DNA of 54,235 bases from NCBI RefSeq assembly GCF_905480415.1, contig NZ_CAJQQI010000004.1, positions 1 to 54,235 on the forward strand, in the 5' to 3' direction. The stretch is from an uncultured Algibacter sp. (lineage in GTDB: Bacteria; Bacteroidota; Bacteroidia; Flavobacteriales; Flavobacteriaceae). The notes beneath the pieces were generated by a model. It saw only the letters and a list, made by a program, of their open reading frames with translations, ran no database searches and had not been told where the DNA came from. Positions 13,701 to 22,261 of the stretch are shown here, piece after piece. The translations under genes were made by a program, and so were the position numbers. The first letter of the stretch is position 1. Each line of letters begins with the position of its first letter.

Positions 13701-14560
13701 TCGTTATTAAAATCACCTACTTTAACCATTCTACTTCCAAGACCTGTGGGTGTTGTGGAATGATGTGGTAAGGTTTTAAACATACTACCATCAATTCCAC
13801 CAAGTCTGGTTTCTACATGTCCTATAGGATCTTCATTACTTGTGGTGATATCTTGAAAACCATCTCCATTAAAATCGGCAATCGCACTATAACTAGGAAA
13901 AAAACCCGATGCTGTAATTGTCTTGTTAGTAGTAAAATTTCCAGATCCGTCACCATAACTTATAGTTGCCCCATTTACTTCAGGTGAAGCGAAGTCACCA
14001 TCATTATAAACATTCAAATTAGGGTTATATGTCGTTAGTATATCCTGATTACCGTCATTATTAAAGTCTCCAATAGCAATAGATTTAACCTCCCTTGGCA
14101 TTGTTATAGTTGAAAATTCTTGAAATTCTCCGACAGCATCGCAACCTGGTATAACTGTAAGTTTAAATTTATATTCTCCTACTTTATTTAATTCTTTTGT
14201 TCTTTTTAGGCATTCAGATAAAAAATCTTGATTTGGAGGAGGAATTTCTAAAGAAAGACAATCGCTATAATCGGTTTTCGTTATAATATCAAATTTAGCA
14301 ACTGTTATGGTATAGGTTCCTACTGGTCCTGCATTGGTGATTCTTATTTCTCCAGTTTCAGGATTAGCACTTAAAACACCTGTAAAACCACTACTAGAAG
14401 TAACATGAACAGCAGTATTGCTTGCAATTATATCTTTGGAAATAAATGAAAAATTTTCTCCTGCTAGAACTGTTCTATCTTCAAATTGTTGTGCTTGTAA
14501 ATGATTTACTACAAGTGTAGTTAAAACAAACCCGACAAATTTTAGGTATTTTATTATCAT
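1748..14560 (-). CDS. Giant secreted multi-propeller protein with type B T9SS sorting domain
   Basis: This protein has 4270 residues. A signal peptide occupies about 1-23 (VNHLQA then QQ). Five large units follow. Each has an Ig/cadherin-like domain with a (V/I)TNA-x2-(A/P)GTY-type motif, seven FG-GAP loops of the form GDFNNDG-x2-DI (calcium-binding), and an ASH/DUF1573-like beta domain (e.g. [13 protein letters not shown]). The propellers lie at about residues 157-567, 829-1200, 1439-1785, 2027-2372 and 2606-2967. Two HYR-like domains (about 3083-3250), eleven repeats of about 80 residues (3251-4131) and type-3 thrombospondin calcium loops (about 4129-4178, [20 protein letters not shown]) come next. 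The C-terminus (about 4180-4270, [29 protein letters not shown]) is the gliding-motility type (type B) T9SS sorting domain. The protein should be exported to the cell surface or released; adhesion or carbohydrate binding is only a guess. The frame is intact over 12.8 kb. Confidence 0.93.
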   Translation of the reverse strand: MIIKYLKFVGFVLTTLVVNHLQAQQFEDRTVLAGENFSFISKDIIASNTAVHVTSSSGFTGVLSANPETGEIRITNAGPVGTYTITVAKFDIITKTDYSDCLSLEIPPPNQDFLSECLKRTKELNKVGEYKFKLTVIPGCDAVGEFQEFSTITMPREVKSIAIGDFNNDGNQDILTTYNPNLNVYNDGDFASPEVNGATISYGDGSGNFTTNKTITASGFFPSYSAIADFNGDGFQDITTSNEDPIGHVETRLGGIDGSMFKTLPHHSTTPTGLGSRMVKVGDFNNDNIPDLAIISKDTGEIGDVVAGFYGVSRVFAGLGATLVIALGDGLGNFNQTINLQPLIDAVQDPSPYTIYNALKDFPDISEILIPQDPIDMKLVDFDYDGNLDIVIVHGNAETIKFYKGTGDGKFKEGQHLWEKFIYNGVGSGTASYSPPEGIASPKQFEWADIDGNGYNQKISLYKVRTNRYLGIGDDYDISLEDVKVFEGMTIGYFNNDNIPDFAFVNDLFDSLQVSLGSRKDSNYRLLKPKGTSVIKGFFGEHTKDIKKGDFNNDGVIDLAVNRGNSVNILLGKKEKNKFTITQKKKNIFDLDFIPVSENQTLKWSINPPKQIEEIFTVKNTGLSVLNLKSLTINSIDAPQNFSISPIPVYPDNGDEAILNTGQEIEFKVTYTPVGQILDKSYKAEVSFEAENACGEKLDLKFNLQINEVEGPLLGDYPETTVYLGENASITPSGIPKNARSLDAMSNIDFADVLTVDKATGILNITNAKNPGTYNITMTAFDAQGLSISKSFIIHVLNKICTEGDFLSGEALGLIKSNLDFDQEIKKQALGDFNNDGLQDVLALITTGGLDDNYGLVKNANIGLFLGEKTGGFSYIDTSGDIQWRNTLTNFTDIKVADFNNDGNLDYVFTKTGYLAGERLTVYLGDGKGSFNLSFQLFESPDFRFPRNLIIGDFNGDAIPDLALNYTTNDRVTLQGVKNDKVFVIYAGNGTGGFSEIFSILDDHHLTQIRDELIKTNLNNDGCDDIIKISKYGKLNVLSDGIFKNMDFPGIDMSFGNDIISATGDFNNDGNADFLIKNGTLLRTYLLDGKGGLIVCEKSSVNAGNSDFESINVGDFNSDGIQDVIFNSGKTVYCYTGIGDGKFTFKTKFSGGAALLGEFNNDNILDVFVFVGTSREIDFPNFPDPTTEITNTALVKVMYGKNIISIADEDGIAGVDFGDKCITDDVSKKYTLKNQGAEDLVLLNSSITGTDAVMFELTGVTFPFTVSAGDTSEFTLTFKPTTEGLKNAILNFNLENCSNGVYSVALEGNGLNPLEPTGGDYRDQTVYSGSNIKISPSVPFENFNELFASAQSNFSGIINVDLEGNLFVTNALQAGTYEVNIIATTSCKAYQTSFILNVEDPLCSQGVFTENNPNLLSETKRLVGTNTPATPATPEFIRLGDFNNDNNQDIIVVNGGYDKYNKNIGFNSLSIRFGNGDGTFNEEIEIELGTPPTSFNRGNRPNSMIIHDFNKDGYQDILVGLEGAVSLLINNDGNGKFTEQTISVLDTENSEPIILDNFNLSDFNNDGIKDLTLFKNDESGSLAIYEVNRFGEFSLNQDINIGGGLKHLTTADFNGDGNVDIAYSDITNNTVSLLLGQGNYNFETGASIAVSQFPSCLIQGDFNNDTIIDLATLSSISSVISIRLGDGAGGFVNAADISTGEVPFSMSTGDFNGDGKQDIAVTNSGNDNISFHLGNGTGQFFKSSLINNLSNPTSIVVGDFNNDNLHDIAVTNIDSNSISVLTGKKSSAPVINVTGNEIVIESGDTTPSLLDYTAFKAISVNEKTKRKFTIYNLDDSALIFEKESIIISGTDASLFTVDDSIFPLTIAKDEFETFEVTFTASNSETGLKEATITVGNIACDELFSGTMFAVEGTIYPPVLLGTYNSASMYVGQNLNVEISDLPDNLTRMNAYADANFSGIISVNPNTGVINITNAKFAGNYNINVKAYDDNLVLAETSFMLTVLDPQCAAPNLVENNFDSQYLNYAFCIADFNGDSAQDVLLFSNGTGKVFFKAGNGRGEFDKTGILTNIDTTYIGGVKSADINGDGNQDFVVYYQGTSGQITIYLGQGDGTFIEDKMIQAGEVINDLIIEDIDKDGRQDVIFLTYHHINFWKDKGVFDGEFKLDSFFMPETFSSFDRAESMALEDINKDDYLDFTISSRKGLLTYLGNVDGDFNFNNKIELGLNFYEKIKVNDFDKDGNQDVARVSKDKLTIYYGDGLGNYVNPVIITSLLFGNGTIKNFDIADLNGDGYLDFVIPDSEIKLVLSNSLGSYTVQTKKLELSEFTTSTVPRFNEVLVGNFNNDNLLDIASTSALAKYPFSVLLSNPNLVIKGKGTPNILISNKASSPNRDDKTDFGNQCLNKKSINHTFIIENKNDTVLNLDTDAISLSGTNPDMFSIEGISLPTTINVGETKEFSIAFKPTSLGYKSALVSILYGDACGNDYSFLIAGNGSDSGIPVLGNYSDTSVISGGNMQIKPNRAPENINNLIAYIPNLNFSGLITINPETGIINLSNVTIAGEYTVFINAYTCSGNITTTFKLTVTDPQCSDGSFDLSNDIPSFEYDKLIDIADFNNDSILDFVEYEMSNKSLSINVFIGDGANYNDKKNSILNISESLGIISYHIIDFNKDGNLDLVFEGEVYNSNLYPDNNYSFLTVLGDGKGNFTEYNLRITDYAMSSTGPLSSKFSVGDFNNDGVQDFIRPLDGSNDILILSFDESLNLTQTIITPTGSNFDRNTSIVVGDFDNDNNQDLAITDRDNKKINILLGNGTLAFTNYVPFNSVYNPLSLVTGDFNNDSIQDLIIRSYDSNSTNPINYYISIFLGNGMGGFVLKTSTVEDDIVNRFNIVVGDFNGDQNQDIGYVGYSTTTYYSFILSGNGFGEFVENQRVEIPFIYNKTIVADVNNDGKLDKVLSNKGSKPLLLLNQGSEIRLTGNGREILNGDNTTSIDDFTDFGTSVDPIEQIFTIENKGTAPLELGNDAISFSGVDAQNFAITAIALPLSIAANSSTTFNVVFTPSEFGEKNAIIHISNSDCNESDYNFAIKATVADIEPPVFDTIQISDTYYTDFSQNYATIGLNIIATDNYTVSPFITSNAPANNQYPIGLNRVKFTAQDESGNKTDFEVTLKVVDNEPPSLNCPSDVTIGISNLNNATDFGVAAAIDNSGSVYVSYGDVSAQGDSGCSLVNYTITRTYTAIDNYQNSVSCDQLINLFDDIAPEVQVQEEIVVFLDSTGEVNISTADILISSFDNCGIDTIVLDKTTFNCLDNGPNIVKLRVTDLNGNSTEKTSIVLVLDSSTTTVITKDINVFLDENGVANITTEDIIDNVINGVCSTNYSGDLDKTTFTCSDFGPNIVNLSAYDTNDKPIIAEAIVTVLDNLSPTVVTKDINVFLDENGIANITTADIDDGSFDNCDIDTMVLDKTTLTCSDLGPNTINLTVIDKSGNSASASAIVTVVDNLPPTVSVASPFTILLDDSGVATLSVSQIEQGSTDNCGVASLSIDKKSFDCSNIGINNVMLTVTDESGNIAVAYAFVTVNTAFPDISTKNIALELNNDGEASIGLLDIIDISNSCGFTNVSLDRSNFDCTNIGENIVTFTDSNGNTNSATAIVTVVDLIKPIVSTQAITVQLDPTGNARITPTRIDNGSTDNCGIEAMVLDISSFDCSNVGANTVTLTVTDVNGNFDSKTAIVTVEDTIKPIVLTQDITVQLNATGNATITNEMVDNGSTDNCGIATTVLDISSFDCSNVGANTVTLTVTDVYGNEATAMAVVRVEDSIVPIITAQAISVVLTELGTVSIAYEDVLSSGTDNCGSISYTLSQNTFSATDAINSPVTIQLTGTDPSGNATSVAVEVTVSDPFPVVITQDITAYLDASGNISITPDQVDNGSSSLVGLSGLSLDITTFNCASLGENTVTLTATSTMGSTAFGTATITVVDDLKPTAITQDITIYLDQYGLVSTTAEAINQGSTDNCSVASMSISSTDFDCSNVGDNTVTLTVTDTSGNKATASAIVRVENNNTPNVITQNIFVALDSDGNASITIDAINDESIDVCGIASISLDRTNFDCAPLGDYTVTLTVRNTAGISASEIAIVTITSDDMDDDGIADVCDDDMDGDGIANAIDNCPTVSNSNQADLDRDGTGDVCDEGGLSIPNGFSPNGDGTNDEFIIAGLQKYPNNSIEIYNRYGNMVYESKNYQNYWDGVSTGKTQKLPAAPYYYVLSINGGSKIVKGWVYINY
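2166..4808 (-). repeat. Eleven tandem coding repeats of about 240 bp in the giant gene
   Basis: The encoded consensus is P-V-TQDITV-LD-GN--IT, then [10 protein letters not shown], then [16 protein letters not shown], then GN and AIVTV-D, with a period close to 80 residues. Most copies keep two Cys (in DNCG and in FDCS) and so could each form a disulfide. The copies around 3184-3250 and 3424-3490 are nearly identical at DNA level (about 5 differences in the first 63-65 aligned bases), which points to recent duplication or gene conversion. The fold looks like an HYR/Ig-like beta sandwich. Confidence 0.85.
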
Positions 14561-14689
14561 TTTAAATATATTTTGCTCTAGTTTAGCTAGACGTTGATAT
14601 TAATTTTTATATTTTGATTGAGTTTGACTAAACCGTTCCAAAAAACCAAAATGCCATCTTTTTCTTGATAAAAGAATTGGCCCGATGGT

Positions 14690-15210
14690 TTCTGTACTAT
14701 ATACTTTCTAAAGTAGCTTGCCGGTTCAAATATTGTTTTATGTATTTTGTAGACCCACCCCCGGAAGGTATTGTCGATCCACTTTTTGATCCTGTTATGA
14801 GTAGAGTTTACTTGTTGTATGTGGCAACTAACTTGAGCCCGATGGCTAATGGCATTTTCTATATGCGATTTCCCGATATGCCCAAGTTTGACTAAACTAA
14901 GGTCCCATGTCCATTTTCTGTGTTGAGTAACGGTTACCAAAACTTAACCATTGATGACAACTTTTTTACAGGATTCCCTAATCTTTTTCCGTATTTAAGG
15001 TCATTTAAATCCATTCTCTTTTCCAACCTAAAAAAAAAGTCTTGTCACTTTCGGTAATCCCCATAAAACCATCCTTACCAGCCTTGTCCAACATTTCTGC
15101 CAATATCTTGTGCCTCCCGTCCAAGGACGTCTTTTTATTAATGCCCATAGCTGAACTTATTTAATCCAAACTTTTTTCCTCTGTCATATAGCGTAATCCC
15201 ATAATAATCA
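14690..15210 (-). mobile_element. IS1595-family transposase relic
   Basis: Read on the minus strand, pieces of one transposase appear in order but in shifting frames. RYMTEEKSLD and INKKTSLDGRHKILAEML lie near 15205-15100, GITESDKTFF near 15050 (a likely first catalytic Asp region), and LVKLGHIGKSHIENAI near 14900-14850. HIQQVNSTHNRIKKWIDNTF and, after a frameshift at the G run near 14760, STKYIKQYLN complete the series. These match the IS1595 group with a C-terminal STKYLQ-YLNW motif. The usual segment between IENAI and the HIQ-VNSTH motif is missing, so there is an internal deletion as well as stops. A 117-codon open frame at 14587-14940 is part of this wreck, not a gene. A 13-bp direct repeat AGTTTGACTAAAC occurs at 14621 and 14885. 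Confidence 0.75.
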
Positions 15211-15481
15211 AGTATTTCACAGTTTATCTAGTATTTGTGTAAAATTAAACATACGTATTAAATCCTTATGAGGTTTCAATTTTTCTGCCATTTACACATT
15301 AGTGTAGTCTAAATACAGAAATGTATAGATGAGTGGTGTTTAAAACCTTAACTTAAGTAAGGAGTTTTAAATCTGGTAGTAGCCTTGACAAGTATTATGC
15401 AAAGTTTCAAATAGTTTCAATACAGCATCCCGAGATATTCTAACTTATATTATTTCTTGTTGATTTAAATGACCTTAGACA
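15211..15481. other. Intergenic stretch with no recognised feature
   Basis: Between the transposase relic and the promoter of the next gene I see AT-rich sequence with no open frame of note, no RNA gene and no strong hairpin. An ACCTTAACTTAAGTAAGG near 15345 is a short imperfect palindrome of unknown meaning. Confidence 0.4.
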
Positions 15482-15512
15482 TCTGGTATTTAAAACTAGC
15501 TAATTACCTTTG
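15482..15512 (+). promoter_or_regulatory. Bacteroidota-type promoter for the OYE-family gene
   Basis: TCTG (15482-15485, one mismatch to TTTG), a 19-nt spacer and TACCTTTG (15505-15512, perfect TAnnTTTG) lie 23 nt before the start codon. This gives a leader of under about 20 nt. Confidence 0.55.
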
Positions 15513-15535
15513 ATTGCTGATTAATATTATCAATT

Positions 15536-16615
15536 ATGAATACCAAACCAAATACTCCTGTAACTTTTCAATGTGGTGCTGTAATGTTAAACCGTTTCAT
15601 GCTAGCACCAATGACTAATACCCAAAGTCACGAGGATGGCACACTTTCTAAAGACGAATACCAGTGGTTAACAATGCGCGCAAAAGGTGGTTTTGGACTC
15701 ACAATGACCTGCGCTTCGCATGTGCAATTTATTGGTAAAGGGTTTCCAGGACAATTGGGTATTTATAACGACACACATATTGAAGGTCACCGCCGTCTAG
15801 CTGCTGGTATTAAGTCCCATAATAGTTTAGCGGTGATTCAGCTGCATCATGCTGGAATGCGCACTCCTGAAGACTTAATTGGTGAACAACCTGTTTGTCC
15901 GTCAGCTAGAGAAAAACACAACGCACGTGGCTTAAGTTTAAAGGAAGTTATAAAACTTCGTAACGACTTTATCACAGCCGCCGTACGTTCACAAAAAGCG
16001 GGTTATGATGGCGTGGAAGTCCATGGAGCTCACGGCTACATACTTACTCAATTTTTAAGCGCGGACATTAACAAACGCACAGACAATTATGGTGGCAGTT
16101 TAGAAAATCGCGCACGTCTGCTTTTTGAAATTGTAGATGGAATTCGTGAGACTTGCGGACCAGAATTCTTATTAGGTGTGCGATTATCTCCTGAACGTTT
16201 TGGCATGAAATTACAAGAGGCGAAAACCATTTGTCAGCAATTAATCCATGACTCCCATATTGATTTTTTAGACATCTCACTGTGGGATGTGTTTAAGCAA
16301 CCTGAAGAGCTCGAGTTCCAAGACAAAAGCCTATTGCAGTATTTTGCCGAGTTAGACTATAAACATGTGAAATGGACCGTCGCTGGAAAGATTAATTCTG
16401 GACAAGATGTGCGTACAGTCTTAGACGCTGGTGTAGATTTTGTATCTATAGGACGATCGGCTATTTTACATCATGATTTTCCAAAGCAAGTATTGGCTCA
16501 TACAAACTTTGAACCCACTGCATTACCTGTTTCCGAAGGGTATCTTCGAAATGAAGGTTTAGGCGAAAAGTTTGTCACTTATATGAAACGCTGGGATGGA
16601 TTTGTGACCGATTAA
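15536..16615 (+). CDS. NADH:flavin oxidoreductase, Old Yellow Enzyme family
   Basis: This 359-residue FMN enzyme has a TIM-barrel of the OYE family and probably reduces activated C=C bonds with NAD(P)H; the natural substrate cannot be read from sequence. Visible family motifs are RFMLAPMTN at the N-terminus, IQLHHAGM (FMN/substrate side), HGAHGYILTQFLS and NKRTDNYGGSLENRARL (the conserved segment after the active-site His pair), then VAGKIN and DFVSIGRSAI (phosphate binding of FMN). The length fits the single-domain class, without the extra Fe-S/FAD domains of 2,4-dienoyl-CoA reductase. It is a single-gene unit with its own promoter. A catch-all role in detoxification is typical but is inference. 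Confidence 0.9.
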   Translation: MNTKPNTPVTFQCGAVMLNRFMLAPMTNTQSHEDGTLSKDEYQWLTMRAKGGFGLTMTCASHVQFIGKGFPGQLGIYNDTHIEGHRRLAAGIKSHNSLAVIQLHHAGMRTPEDLIGEQPVCPSAREKHNARGLSLKEVIKLRNDFITAAVRSQKAGYDGVEVHGAHGYILTQFLSADINKRTDNYGGSLENRARLLFEIVDGIRETCGPEFLLGVRLSPERFGMKLQEAKTICQQLIHDSHIDFLDISLWDVFKQPEELEFQDKSLLQYFAELDYKHVKWTVAGKINSGQDVRTVLDAGVDFVSIGRSAILHHDFPKQVLAHTNFEPTALPVSEGYLRNEGLGEKFVTYMKRWDGFVTD

Positions 16616-16726
16616 TAGCCTCAGCCCCTAAAAAACAAATCGTAAAATCAATTAATTAATTATATTTGACGGTTAATTAACGGAACAAGCAAACCTTTTC
16701 GGTCTAACAACAACCATAAATCCAAT

Positions 16727-19177
16727 ATGCGTTTTATTACATATTCCTTTCTGGCACTACTATGGTGCTTTCTAATCCCTTGTTCACTTATCGCGCAAAA
16801 CACAACCAACACGATTAATGGGGTTGTAAAGCTTGACGAGGCTAATACCTTAGAATTCGCCTCGGTAGCCTTGTTTATAGACAATACAAGTTTTGTAAAA
16901 AGCACGATCACTGATGCTCGAGGTCGGTTTAGTCTTAAAAATATAGAATCAGGCAGCTATACCATCCGGATAGACTATATGGGTTATACCACGTACGTTT
17001 CGAAAGTATTTAATATATCCACATCTCAAAGCGTCAACTTACCTCCTATTATCCTAAAGGAAGAAAATAACACTTTAGATGAAGTGGTCATCACTAAGAA
17101 AAAACAAATGATTGAGGTCAAAGCCGATAAGATCATTTTTAATGTAGCGAGCAGTCCAAGTGCTTCAGGAACCAATGGCTTAGATCTTTTGAAAGCAGCT
17201 CCTGGGGTAACTTTAGATTTAGATAATTCGATTTCTCTATTAGGAAAAAGTAATGTTCAGGTGTATCTTAATGGCGTGCAATCCCGTTTGTCTGGAAATG
17301 ATTTAACCACCTTTTTGCAGAGTCTCACGTCTGACACTATAGAATCTATTGAAATCATTTCCAATCCTGGTGCGCAATATGAAGCTGAGGGAACAGGAGG
17401 CATCATTAATATCCGACTTAAAAAAGCAGTAGCCACGGGACTCAATGGAACCGCTGCTTCTAGTTTTACTAAAGGCGAAGAATACCGCTACAGCAACAAT
17501 GTATCCTTAAATCTCGGACTTGAAAAACTTCAAACGAGCTTTGACATCACCCAGTCGTATAATAACAATTTCGTCGGTTTTGACGATCGCAAACAACAAA
17601 ACAATGTGGCACTGTTGCTCGACTCCAAAGACAACCAGATTAGAGATGGGTATAATGTTGGATTAGCACTAGAAACTCAATTAAACGACAAGCACTATGT
17701 GGGCCTTAATGGCCGTGGTATTTTTAATATTGTCGATAACAGATTAAATAGTATTACTGATATTTTCACGGTGCAACCTCCAGAACTGTCTGAAATCTTA
17801 CGCTCACAATCCTTTGCAGATGGAACTTCGACCAATTATTTAGTTAATGGTTTTCATTTATGGACCTTAAACGATGATAGTTCTATCATCACTAATTTAA
17901 GTTTAGGTGTTTATGATAGTGATCAAAACACCATGCAACCCAATACCTATTTTGAGGCAGATGGTTTAACGGTTATAGACATAGACGACGCCCAATTTAA
18001 TTCGGACACACAAATTAATCTATGGTCTGCCAAAGTAGACTACGAAAAAAGTTGGAATAAACTTAGCTTGACTGCCGGTTTTAAATACGCACAGGTGAAA
18101 ACTAAAAATAACTTTACGTTTTTTAATATCGATAATCAAACCCCTGTTTTTGATCCAACAAAAAGTAACGCATTTGATTATACTGAGAATGTCACAGCAT
18201 TCTACTCCAATCTTAATTTTATATTAAGTGATAAATGGTCCTTAAATACTGGATTACGAATAGAAAATACCGATTCTCGCGGACAGTTATTTTCTGAAGT
18301 AGACACTGATAATAATGACGTCTCACGGAACTACACCGATTATTTCCCTAATATTGGCCTGTCTTATGACGATCAAGATAAACACAGTTTTAGCTTGGGT
18401 ATCGGACGACGTATTACACGTCCTAATTACCAAGATTTAAATCCGTTTGAAAGTCCAACAAGTCAGTTAGTTGTTTGGAAAGGAAACCCTTTTCTCAATC
18501 CAAATTACATCATGAATTACCAAACCTCGTACGCGTTTCAACAGAAATATATTCTAACGGCATCCTATAGTGAAACCACCGATTTCTTTTCAAGGATTGT
18601 AGAAATTACGGGTGACGAATCCACACAGATTATTCCAAGAAATATGGAGAAAGCTACCACTTTAGGACTTTCGGTAAGTTTCCCTGTAGCACTTACTAAA
18701 TATTGGGGGCTTCAAGTCTTGGGAAACTTATCTAAAGAAACCTTTAAAGGTAATGTAGAAAGCACCGTTATCGATATTGATAATACGCTATGGAATTACC
18801 GCATACAAAACAATATAAAAATAAACTCAACCTGGTTGTTAGACATCACATTTACCCAACGTAGTAGATGGATCTGGAGAGGTTCTGTATTTATTCAAGG
18901 CACACAAGGCCTCAGTTTTGGCATCCGTAAAGACTTTTTTGACAGGAAACTCCAACTGCGCATCACAGGAAGTGATATTCTGCGTACCGAGAGTGAATAC
19001 CCATATACTTCCGATTATGGTGGCATTGACTTAGATGGTACCTATATTGCTGATAACCGACGCTTTGGACTAGGCCTTACGTACAACTTTGGTGGTCCAA
19101 AAGCCAAAAGTAAGAATGTTAAAAGTGGGCTCGACGAAGAGCTGAACCGTATCCAGGACCAGGATAAAAACAACTAG
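16727..19177 (+). CDS. Outer membrane beta-barrel, TonB-receptor-like (OMP_b-brl_3 type)
   Basis: This 816-residue protein has a signal peptide (1-23, ending SLIA before QN). A carboxypeptidase-regulatory-like domain follows (about 30-115, starting INGVVKLDEANTLEFASV). A plug-like domain (about 130-235) contains DLLKAAPGVTLD, VQVYLNGV and GAQYEAEGTGGIINIRLKK. The remainder is a long beta-barrel domain. This order is typical of the Bacteroidota outer-membrane family PF14905, relatives of TonB-dependent receptors with unknown cargo. The C-terminus carries a polar tail after the last strand (LGLTYNFGG), which is common in this group. There is no SusD partner beside it, so a glycan-uptake role is not supported. 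TATATTTG (16661-16668) is a possible -7 element, but no good -33 element is present. Confidence 0.88.
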   Translation: MRFITYSFLALLWCFLIPCSLIAQNTTNTINGVVKLDEANTLEFASVALFIDNTSFVKSTITDARGRFSLKNIESGSYTIRIDYMGYTTYVSKVFNISTSQSVNLPPIILKEENNTLDEVVITKKKQMIEVKADKIIFNVASSPSASGTNGLDLLKAAPGVTLDLDNSISLLGKSNVQVYLNGVQSRLSGNDLTTFLQSLTSDTIESIEIISNPGAQYEAEGTGGIINIRLKKAVATGLNGTAASSFTKGEEYRYSNNVSLNLGLEKLQTSFDITQSYNNNFVGFDDRKQQNNVALLLDSKDNQIRDGYNVGLALETQLNDKHYVGLNGRGIFNIVDNRLNSITDIFTVQPPELSEILRSQSFADGTSTNYLVNGFHLWTLNDDSSIITNLSLGVYDSDQNTMQPNTYFEADGLTVIDIDDAQFNSDTQINLWSAKVDYEKSWNKLSLTAGFKYAQVKTKNNFTFFNIDNQTPVFDPTKSNAFDYTENVTAFYSNLNFILSDKWSLNTGLRIENTDSRGQLFSEVDTDNNDVSRNYTDYFPNIGLSYDDQDKHSFSLGIGRRITRPNYQDLNPFESPTSQLVVWKGNPFLNPNYIMNYQTSYAFQQKYILTASYSETTDFFSRIVEITGDESTQIIPRNMEKATTLGLSVSFPVALTKYWGLQVLGNLSKETFKGNVESTVIDIDNTLWNYRIQNNIKINSTWLLDITFTQRSRWIWRGSVFIQGTQGLSFGIRKDFFDRKLQLRITGSDILRTESEYPYTSDYGGIDLDGTYIADNRRFGLGLTYNFGGPKAKSKNVKSGLDEELNRIQDQDKNN

Positions 19178-19287
19178 AATAAGGAAAGGCTAATTAACTA
19201 GTTGTATATTTAATTGATAGTTATTGATGACTAGGACACAGGCAAAGCAATTAAAAATACGTTTACAACAATTAAATAATAGTTAAT

Positions 19288-19935
19288 ATGAAACACTTAA
19301 AAAAAACCATAAATATTCTTTTAATTGCCTTGACGATAGTTGCATGTAAAAACGATAAGGATAAACCCAACACAGAAAAAAGTAATATTGAGCAGACTTC
19401 AAATAAAGATAATGCTATTCAAAAAGAACAAAAGATTATTTTTCAAAAAACATTGACATTACAAAACATATCGTTTGATATAAAAACAACTGGAGAAGGT
19501 TCTATTAGACAACTTTCAATTCAACCAAAAGGGTTAGAAATAGACAATCAAAACATGACACTTGAAATAGATGGGCAAGTAGTTAATGCAGAAATTGAAG
19601 ATTTAAATTCAGATGGATCTCCCGAAATTTTGATTTACACGAGGTCTTTAGGAAGCGGCAGCTATGGGAACGTCATTGGCTATTCCGTAAATAATGGAAA
19701 GTCCATAAGTCAGATTTACTTTCCAGAACTGTCGGATAACAAAGAAGCCAATATTGGTTACATGGGCCACGATGAATTTGCTATTATAGAAACTAGTTTA
19801 GCGCGACGATTTCCAATTTACAAAAATGGAGACACAAATAACAACCCAACGGGCGGTATGCGCCAAATACAATACAAACTAAAAGATGGTGAAGCATCTA
19901 GACTATTTGTAATAGATAAAATTAGTACGTATTAA
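19288..19935 (+). CDS. PliI-type (I-type) lysozyme inhibitor, lipoprotein
   Basis: This 215-residue lipoprotein has a lipobox ending TIVAC with Cys20 as the lipidation site. A Lys/Asn-rich linker runs to about residue 50, followed by a beta-sandwich domain. Features recalling the PliI family are the SGSYG loop (in RSLGSGSYGNVIGYS), which in PliI inserts into the lysozyme active site, and the block YMGHDEFAIIET followed by a RRFPIY strand and RQIQYKL. PliI proteins block invertebrate-type lysozymes, so this one would protect the peptidoglycan of a cell living with invertebrate hosts or grazers. It is membrane-anchored rather than freely periplasmic. It opens a stretch of single genes separated by repeats. 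Confidence 0.8.
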   Translation: MKHLKKTINILLIALTIVACKNDKDKPNTEKSNIEQTSNKDNAIQKEQKIIFQKTLTLQNISFDIKTTGEGSIRQLSIQPKGLEIDNQNMTLEIDGQVVNAEIEDLNSDGSPEILIYTRSLGSGSYGNVIGYSVNNGKSISQIYFPELSDNKEANIGYMGHDEFAIIETSLARRFPIYKNGDTNNNPTGGMRQIQYKLKDGEASRLFVIDKISTY

Positions 19936-19960
19936 TATAAGTTATTGACTAAAAACCAGT

Positions 19961-20129
19961 GCCCACAAGGGGTATAAGTCATTACTTATTCTCGCCTACT
20001 CCATAAATTGCAAAATAATTTTCAGTTTGGTGTCTACTTTCAAAGCCTACCGGCAGGCAAGTTCAGTTTGTATGCACTAAATTAGACCCTTAAAACGCGA
20101 AACGAATTTTATACAATAACGATAGCGTC
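19961..20129. repeat. Intergenic repeat, copy B
   Basis: It begins GCCCACAAGGGGTATAAG and runs TCATTACTTATTCTCGCC, resembling the head of copies A and C. It ends TTTTATACAATAACGATAGC, resembling the tail of copy A. A GCCTACCGGCAGGC hairpin sits near 20046. The shared middle motif ACTAAATTAGACCCTTAAAACGCG matches GCTAAATTAGGTTCTTAAAACACG of copy A. It fills the gap between the lysozyme inhibitor gene and the epimerase gene. Confidence 0.5.
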
Positions 20130-20146
20130 TTTTAAAAAAAAACAAT

Positions 20147-21079
20147 ATGCAGGTAATTTTAGGAGCCAATGGAATAATTGGAGAAGAATTGGCAAAAGAA
20201 TTAAGAGCCCATTATACGAATGACATAACCTTAGTTGGAAGGCATCCTAAAAAAGTTAATACCAACGATATTGTATTCAAAGGCGACTTACTCCATTCTG
20301 AAGATGTCAATAATGCTTTAAAAAATGCTAAAATTGCATACTTAACCGTTGGACTTCCTTATAGATCGGACGTTTGGTTAAAAGATTGGCCTAAAATTAT
20401 GCAAAATGTAATATCGGCATGTAAAACCAATACCTGTAAACTTGTTTACTTTGACAATACGTATGCATACCCTCAAGACTGTAAAATTCAAAAAGAAAAC
20501 ACCCCTTTAAAATCGGAAGGAAAGAAAGGGCGAGCTAAAAAAATAGCTTCTGAAATCTTATTGAAGGCCATTAAAGAAAAAGACCTCAACGCTGTTATAT
20601 GCAGAGCACCCGAGTTTTATGGTCCGGGCAAAACTCAAGGTATTACAAATACCCTTGTTTTTGAGAAGCTGAAAAAAAATAAAAAACCAAAAATATTCCT
20701 AAAAGATGATGTATTAAGAACTTTAATTTACACTCCTGATGCCAGTAAAGCTATGGCCTTGATTGGAAATACACCAGAAGCATATGGACAAACTTGGCAT
20801 CTTCCTTGCGATGATAACCGACTAACTTACAAAGGACTCATGGAAGAAATCTCAAAGCAATTAGGCAGAACAATAAAGTATGACGTATTAAATTCGTTTA
20901 TATTAAAAATAGCTGCATTTTTTAATAAAAATATTCAAGAAACTCAAGAATTACTTCCTCGTTATGCTATCGACAATATATTTGATTCCTCTAAATTCAA
21001 GAATAGATTTCCAGATTTTAAAGTAACTTCTTATCAAGAGGGCATTAAGACTATACTTGATAATTACGACATAAAATAA
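20147..21079 (+). CDS. NAD(P)-dependent epimerase/dehydratase family protein
   Basis: This 310-residue protein of the extended short-chain dehydrogenase family has a Rossmann nucleotide-binding motif at the very N-terminus (VILGANGIIGEELAKEL). A second-strand VGRHPKK (a basic residue here suggests NADPH) and GDLLHSED follow. The segment YFDNTYAYP with a downstream GRAKKIASEIL corresponds to the catalytic Tyr-x3-Lys region but does not show the canonical spacing. RAPEFYGPG is the usual substrate-side motif. The substrate is unknown; nucleotide-sugar or steroid-like roles cannot be distinguished. It is flanked on both sides by copies B and C of the same intergenic repeat, and its codon use looks A-rich like its neighbours. 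Confidence 0.8.
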   Translation: MQVILGANGIIGEELAKELRAHYTNDITLVGRHPKKVNTNDIVFKGDLLHSEDVNNALKNAKIAYLTVGLPYRSDVWLKDWPKIMQNVISACKTNTCKLVYFDNTYAYPQDCKIQKENTPLKSEGKKGRAKKIASEILLKAIKEKDLNAVICRAPEFYGPGKTQGITNTLVFEKLKKNKKPKIFLKDDVLRTLIYTPDASKAMALIGNTPEAYGQTWHLPCDDNRLTYKGLMEEISKQLGRTIKYDVLNSFILKIAAFFNKNIQETQELLPRYAIDNIFDSSKFKNRFPDFKVTSYQEGIKTILDNYDIK

Positions 21080-21091
21080 AAACAAACTTAA

Positions 21092-21208
21092 GCCGCGTAT
21101 AATTAATTACTTGTTCTCTAAGTACTCGAAAAACCTTACGAATTTTTCTTTGATTCGTTTTCTTTTACTAATTTAGACCTAATCAATACGACACACGAAC
21201 CTGCTGTG
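21092..21208. repeat. Intergenic repeat, copy C
   Basis: It begins GCCGCGTATAATTAATTACT followed by TGTTCTCTAAG, matching copy A (GTATATAATTTATTGCTGGT). Its centre has a GAAAAACC...CGAATTTTTC hairpin at the place of copy A's GAAAATCC hairpin. It then carries ACTAATTTAGACCTAATC and ends near CACACGAACCTGCTGTG. It separates the epimerase gene from hemG. Confidence 0.5.
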
Positions 21209-21258
21209 TATCATTTAACCTAAATATTAATCTTTAATAATTATTACTTGATAAGTAG

Positions 21259-21786
21259 ATGAAAGTTAAAACTGTAATACTATATTCTTCGGTAGATGGA
21301 CAAACTCTAAAAATCTGTAATAAACTTAGAGAAATATACCAACAAAACAACGAAAAAGCGGAGCTTATCTCTATTGATGATTTTACTAAAGATGTAACCC
21401 ATTATGATAGGCTTATTATAGGCGCAAGTATTAGATATGGCGTGCATAATAAAAAGATAATTGATTTTATAAACACGAATAAAAAACAACTAGATTCCAT
21501 AAAAACAGCTTTCTTTTCTGTGAATCTGGTTGCAAGAAAACCTGAAAAAAGCACCCCGGAAACAAACCCGTATGTCATAAAATTTTTTAAAACTATCGAT
21601 TGGGCACCTACTATTGTTGAAGTGTTTGCAGGTAAACTAGACTATAAAAAATACCCATTTTTTGATAGAATTATGATTCAATTTATTATGTGGATCACAA
21701 AGGGACCAACGAATACTAGCGCCGAAATTGAATATACCAATTGGGATAAAGTAACGGCGTTTGGGACACAGTTAAAGACTTTGTAA
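21259..21786 (+). CDS. hemG: Menaquinone-dependent protoporphyrinogen IX dehydrogenase
   Basis: This 175-residue flavodoxin-like protein oxidises protoporphyrinogen IX to protoporphyrin IX in heme synthesis, passing electrons via FMN to menaquinone. The N-terminal strand and FMN phosphate loop read VILYSSVDGQTLKIC. GASIRYGVHNKKI is the second FMN loop, and AFFSVNLVARKP the third strand. The long-chain insert that separates HemG from ordinary flavodoxins is present near the C-terminus (VFAGKLDYKKYPFFDRIMIQ, then GPTNTSAEIEYTNWDKV). The length is standard for HemG. No other heme gene is near; it sits among repeat-separated single genes, which suggests it may have been acquired or moved as a unit. 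Confidence 0.88.
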   Translation: MKVKTVILYSSVDGQTLKICNKLREIYQQNNEKAELISIDDFTKDVTHYDRLIIGASIRYGVHNKKIIDFINTNKKQLDSIKTAFFSVNLVARKPEKSTPETNPYVIKFFKTIDWAPTIVEVFAGKLDYKKYPFFDRIMIQFIMWITKGPTNTSAEIEYTNWDKVTAFGTQLKTL

Positions 21787-21856
21787 GTAAATTATTGGAA
21801 AGGTACTAAGCACAACAGCGTGTTAAAAAAATAAGCCAATTTTAAAAATTATAATT

Positions 21857-22249
21857 ATGAAATTAGTTGTCACGTCGTTTGGAATACTCATGCTCTTTTC
21901 AGGTATCGTATTGATTGTAAAGCCCGGTATTATTTTCGGTTTTATGGAAAATAATATGGAAAGCACCTCTCTCTATATTTTTGCAATAGTGGTTAGATTA
22001 GTACTTGGTATTATATTTATAGTAGCTGCCAAAGCATCAAAATACCCTACCGTAATTAAATTTTTAGGCTATCTGTTTTTAGCAGCTGCTAGCCTTTTAA
22101 TTTTCATGGGGCAAGAAAATTTTCAACACTTTATTAACTCTGTTATTCCTAATCTTAGACCCTTTAATACCCTAATTGGTCTGTTCAGTATGGTATTTGG
22201 AGGTTTTCTGATTTATGCTTTTCAAGGAAAAAAATCAGAGCAAGAGTAA
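21857..22249 (+). CDS. Small four-helix membrane protein, unknown function
   Basis: This 130-residue protein has four predicted membrane segments, at roughly residues 3-22 (VTSFGILMLFSGIVLIV), 40-60 (LYIFAIVVRLVLGIIFIVA), 68-86 and 102-122. The termini are short and the tail is charged (KKSEQE). I do not recognise a named family. It follows hemG by 70 nt. That gap holds a GGTACTAAGCACAACAGCGT segment that may be a worn end of the same repeat family. A role tied to hemG is possible from position only. Confidence 0.7.
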   Translation: MKLVVTSFGILMLFSGIVLIVKPGIIFGFMENNMESTSLYIFAIVVRLVLGIIFIVAAKASKYPTVIKFLGYLFLAAASLLIFMGQENFQHFINSVIPNLRPFNTLIGLFSMVFGGFLIYAFQGKKSEQE

Positions 22250-22261
22250 ATTAAAACGAAC

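Noticed and set aside
14587-14940. 117-codon minus-strand open frame
   Set aside because: It is a chance-open part of the decayed IS1595 transposase; reading frames shift inside it and the start is not the family start.
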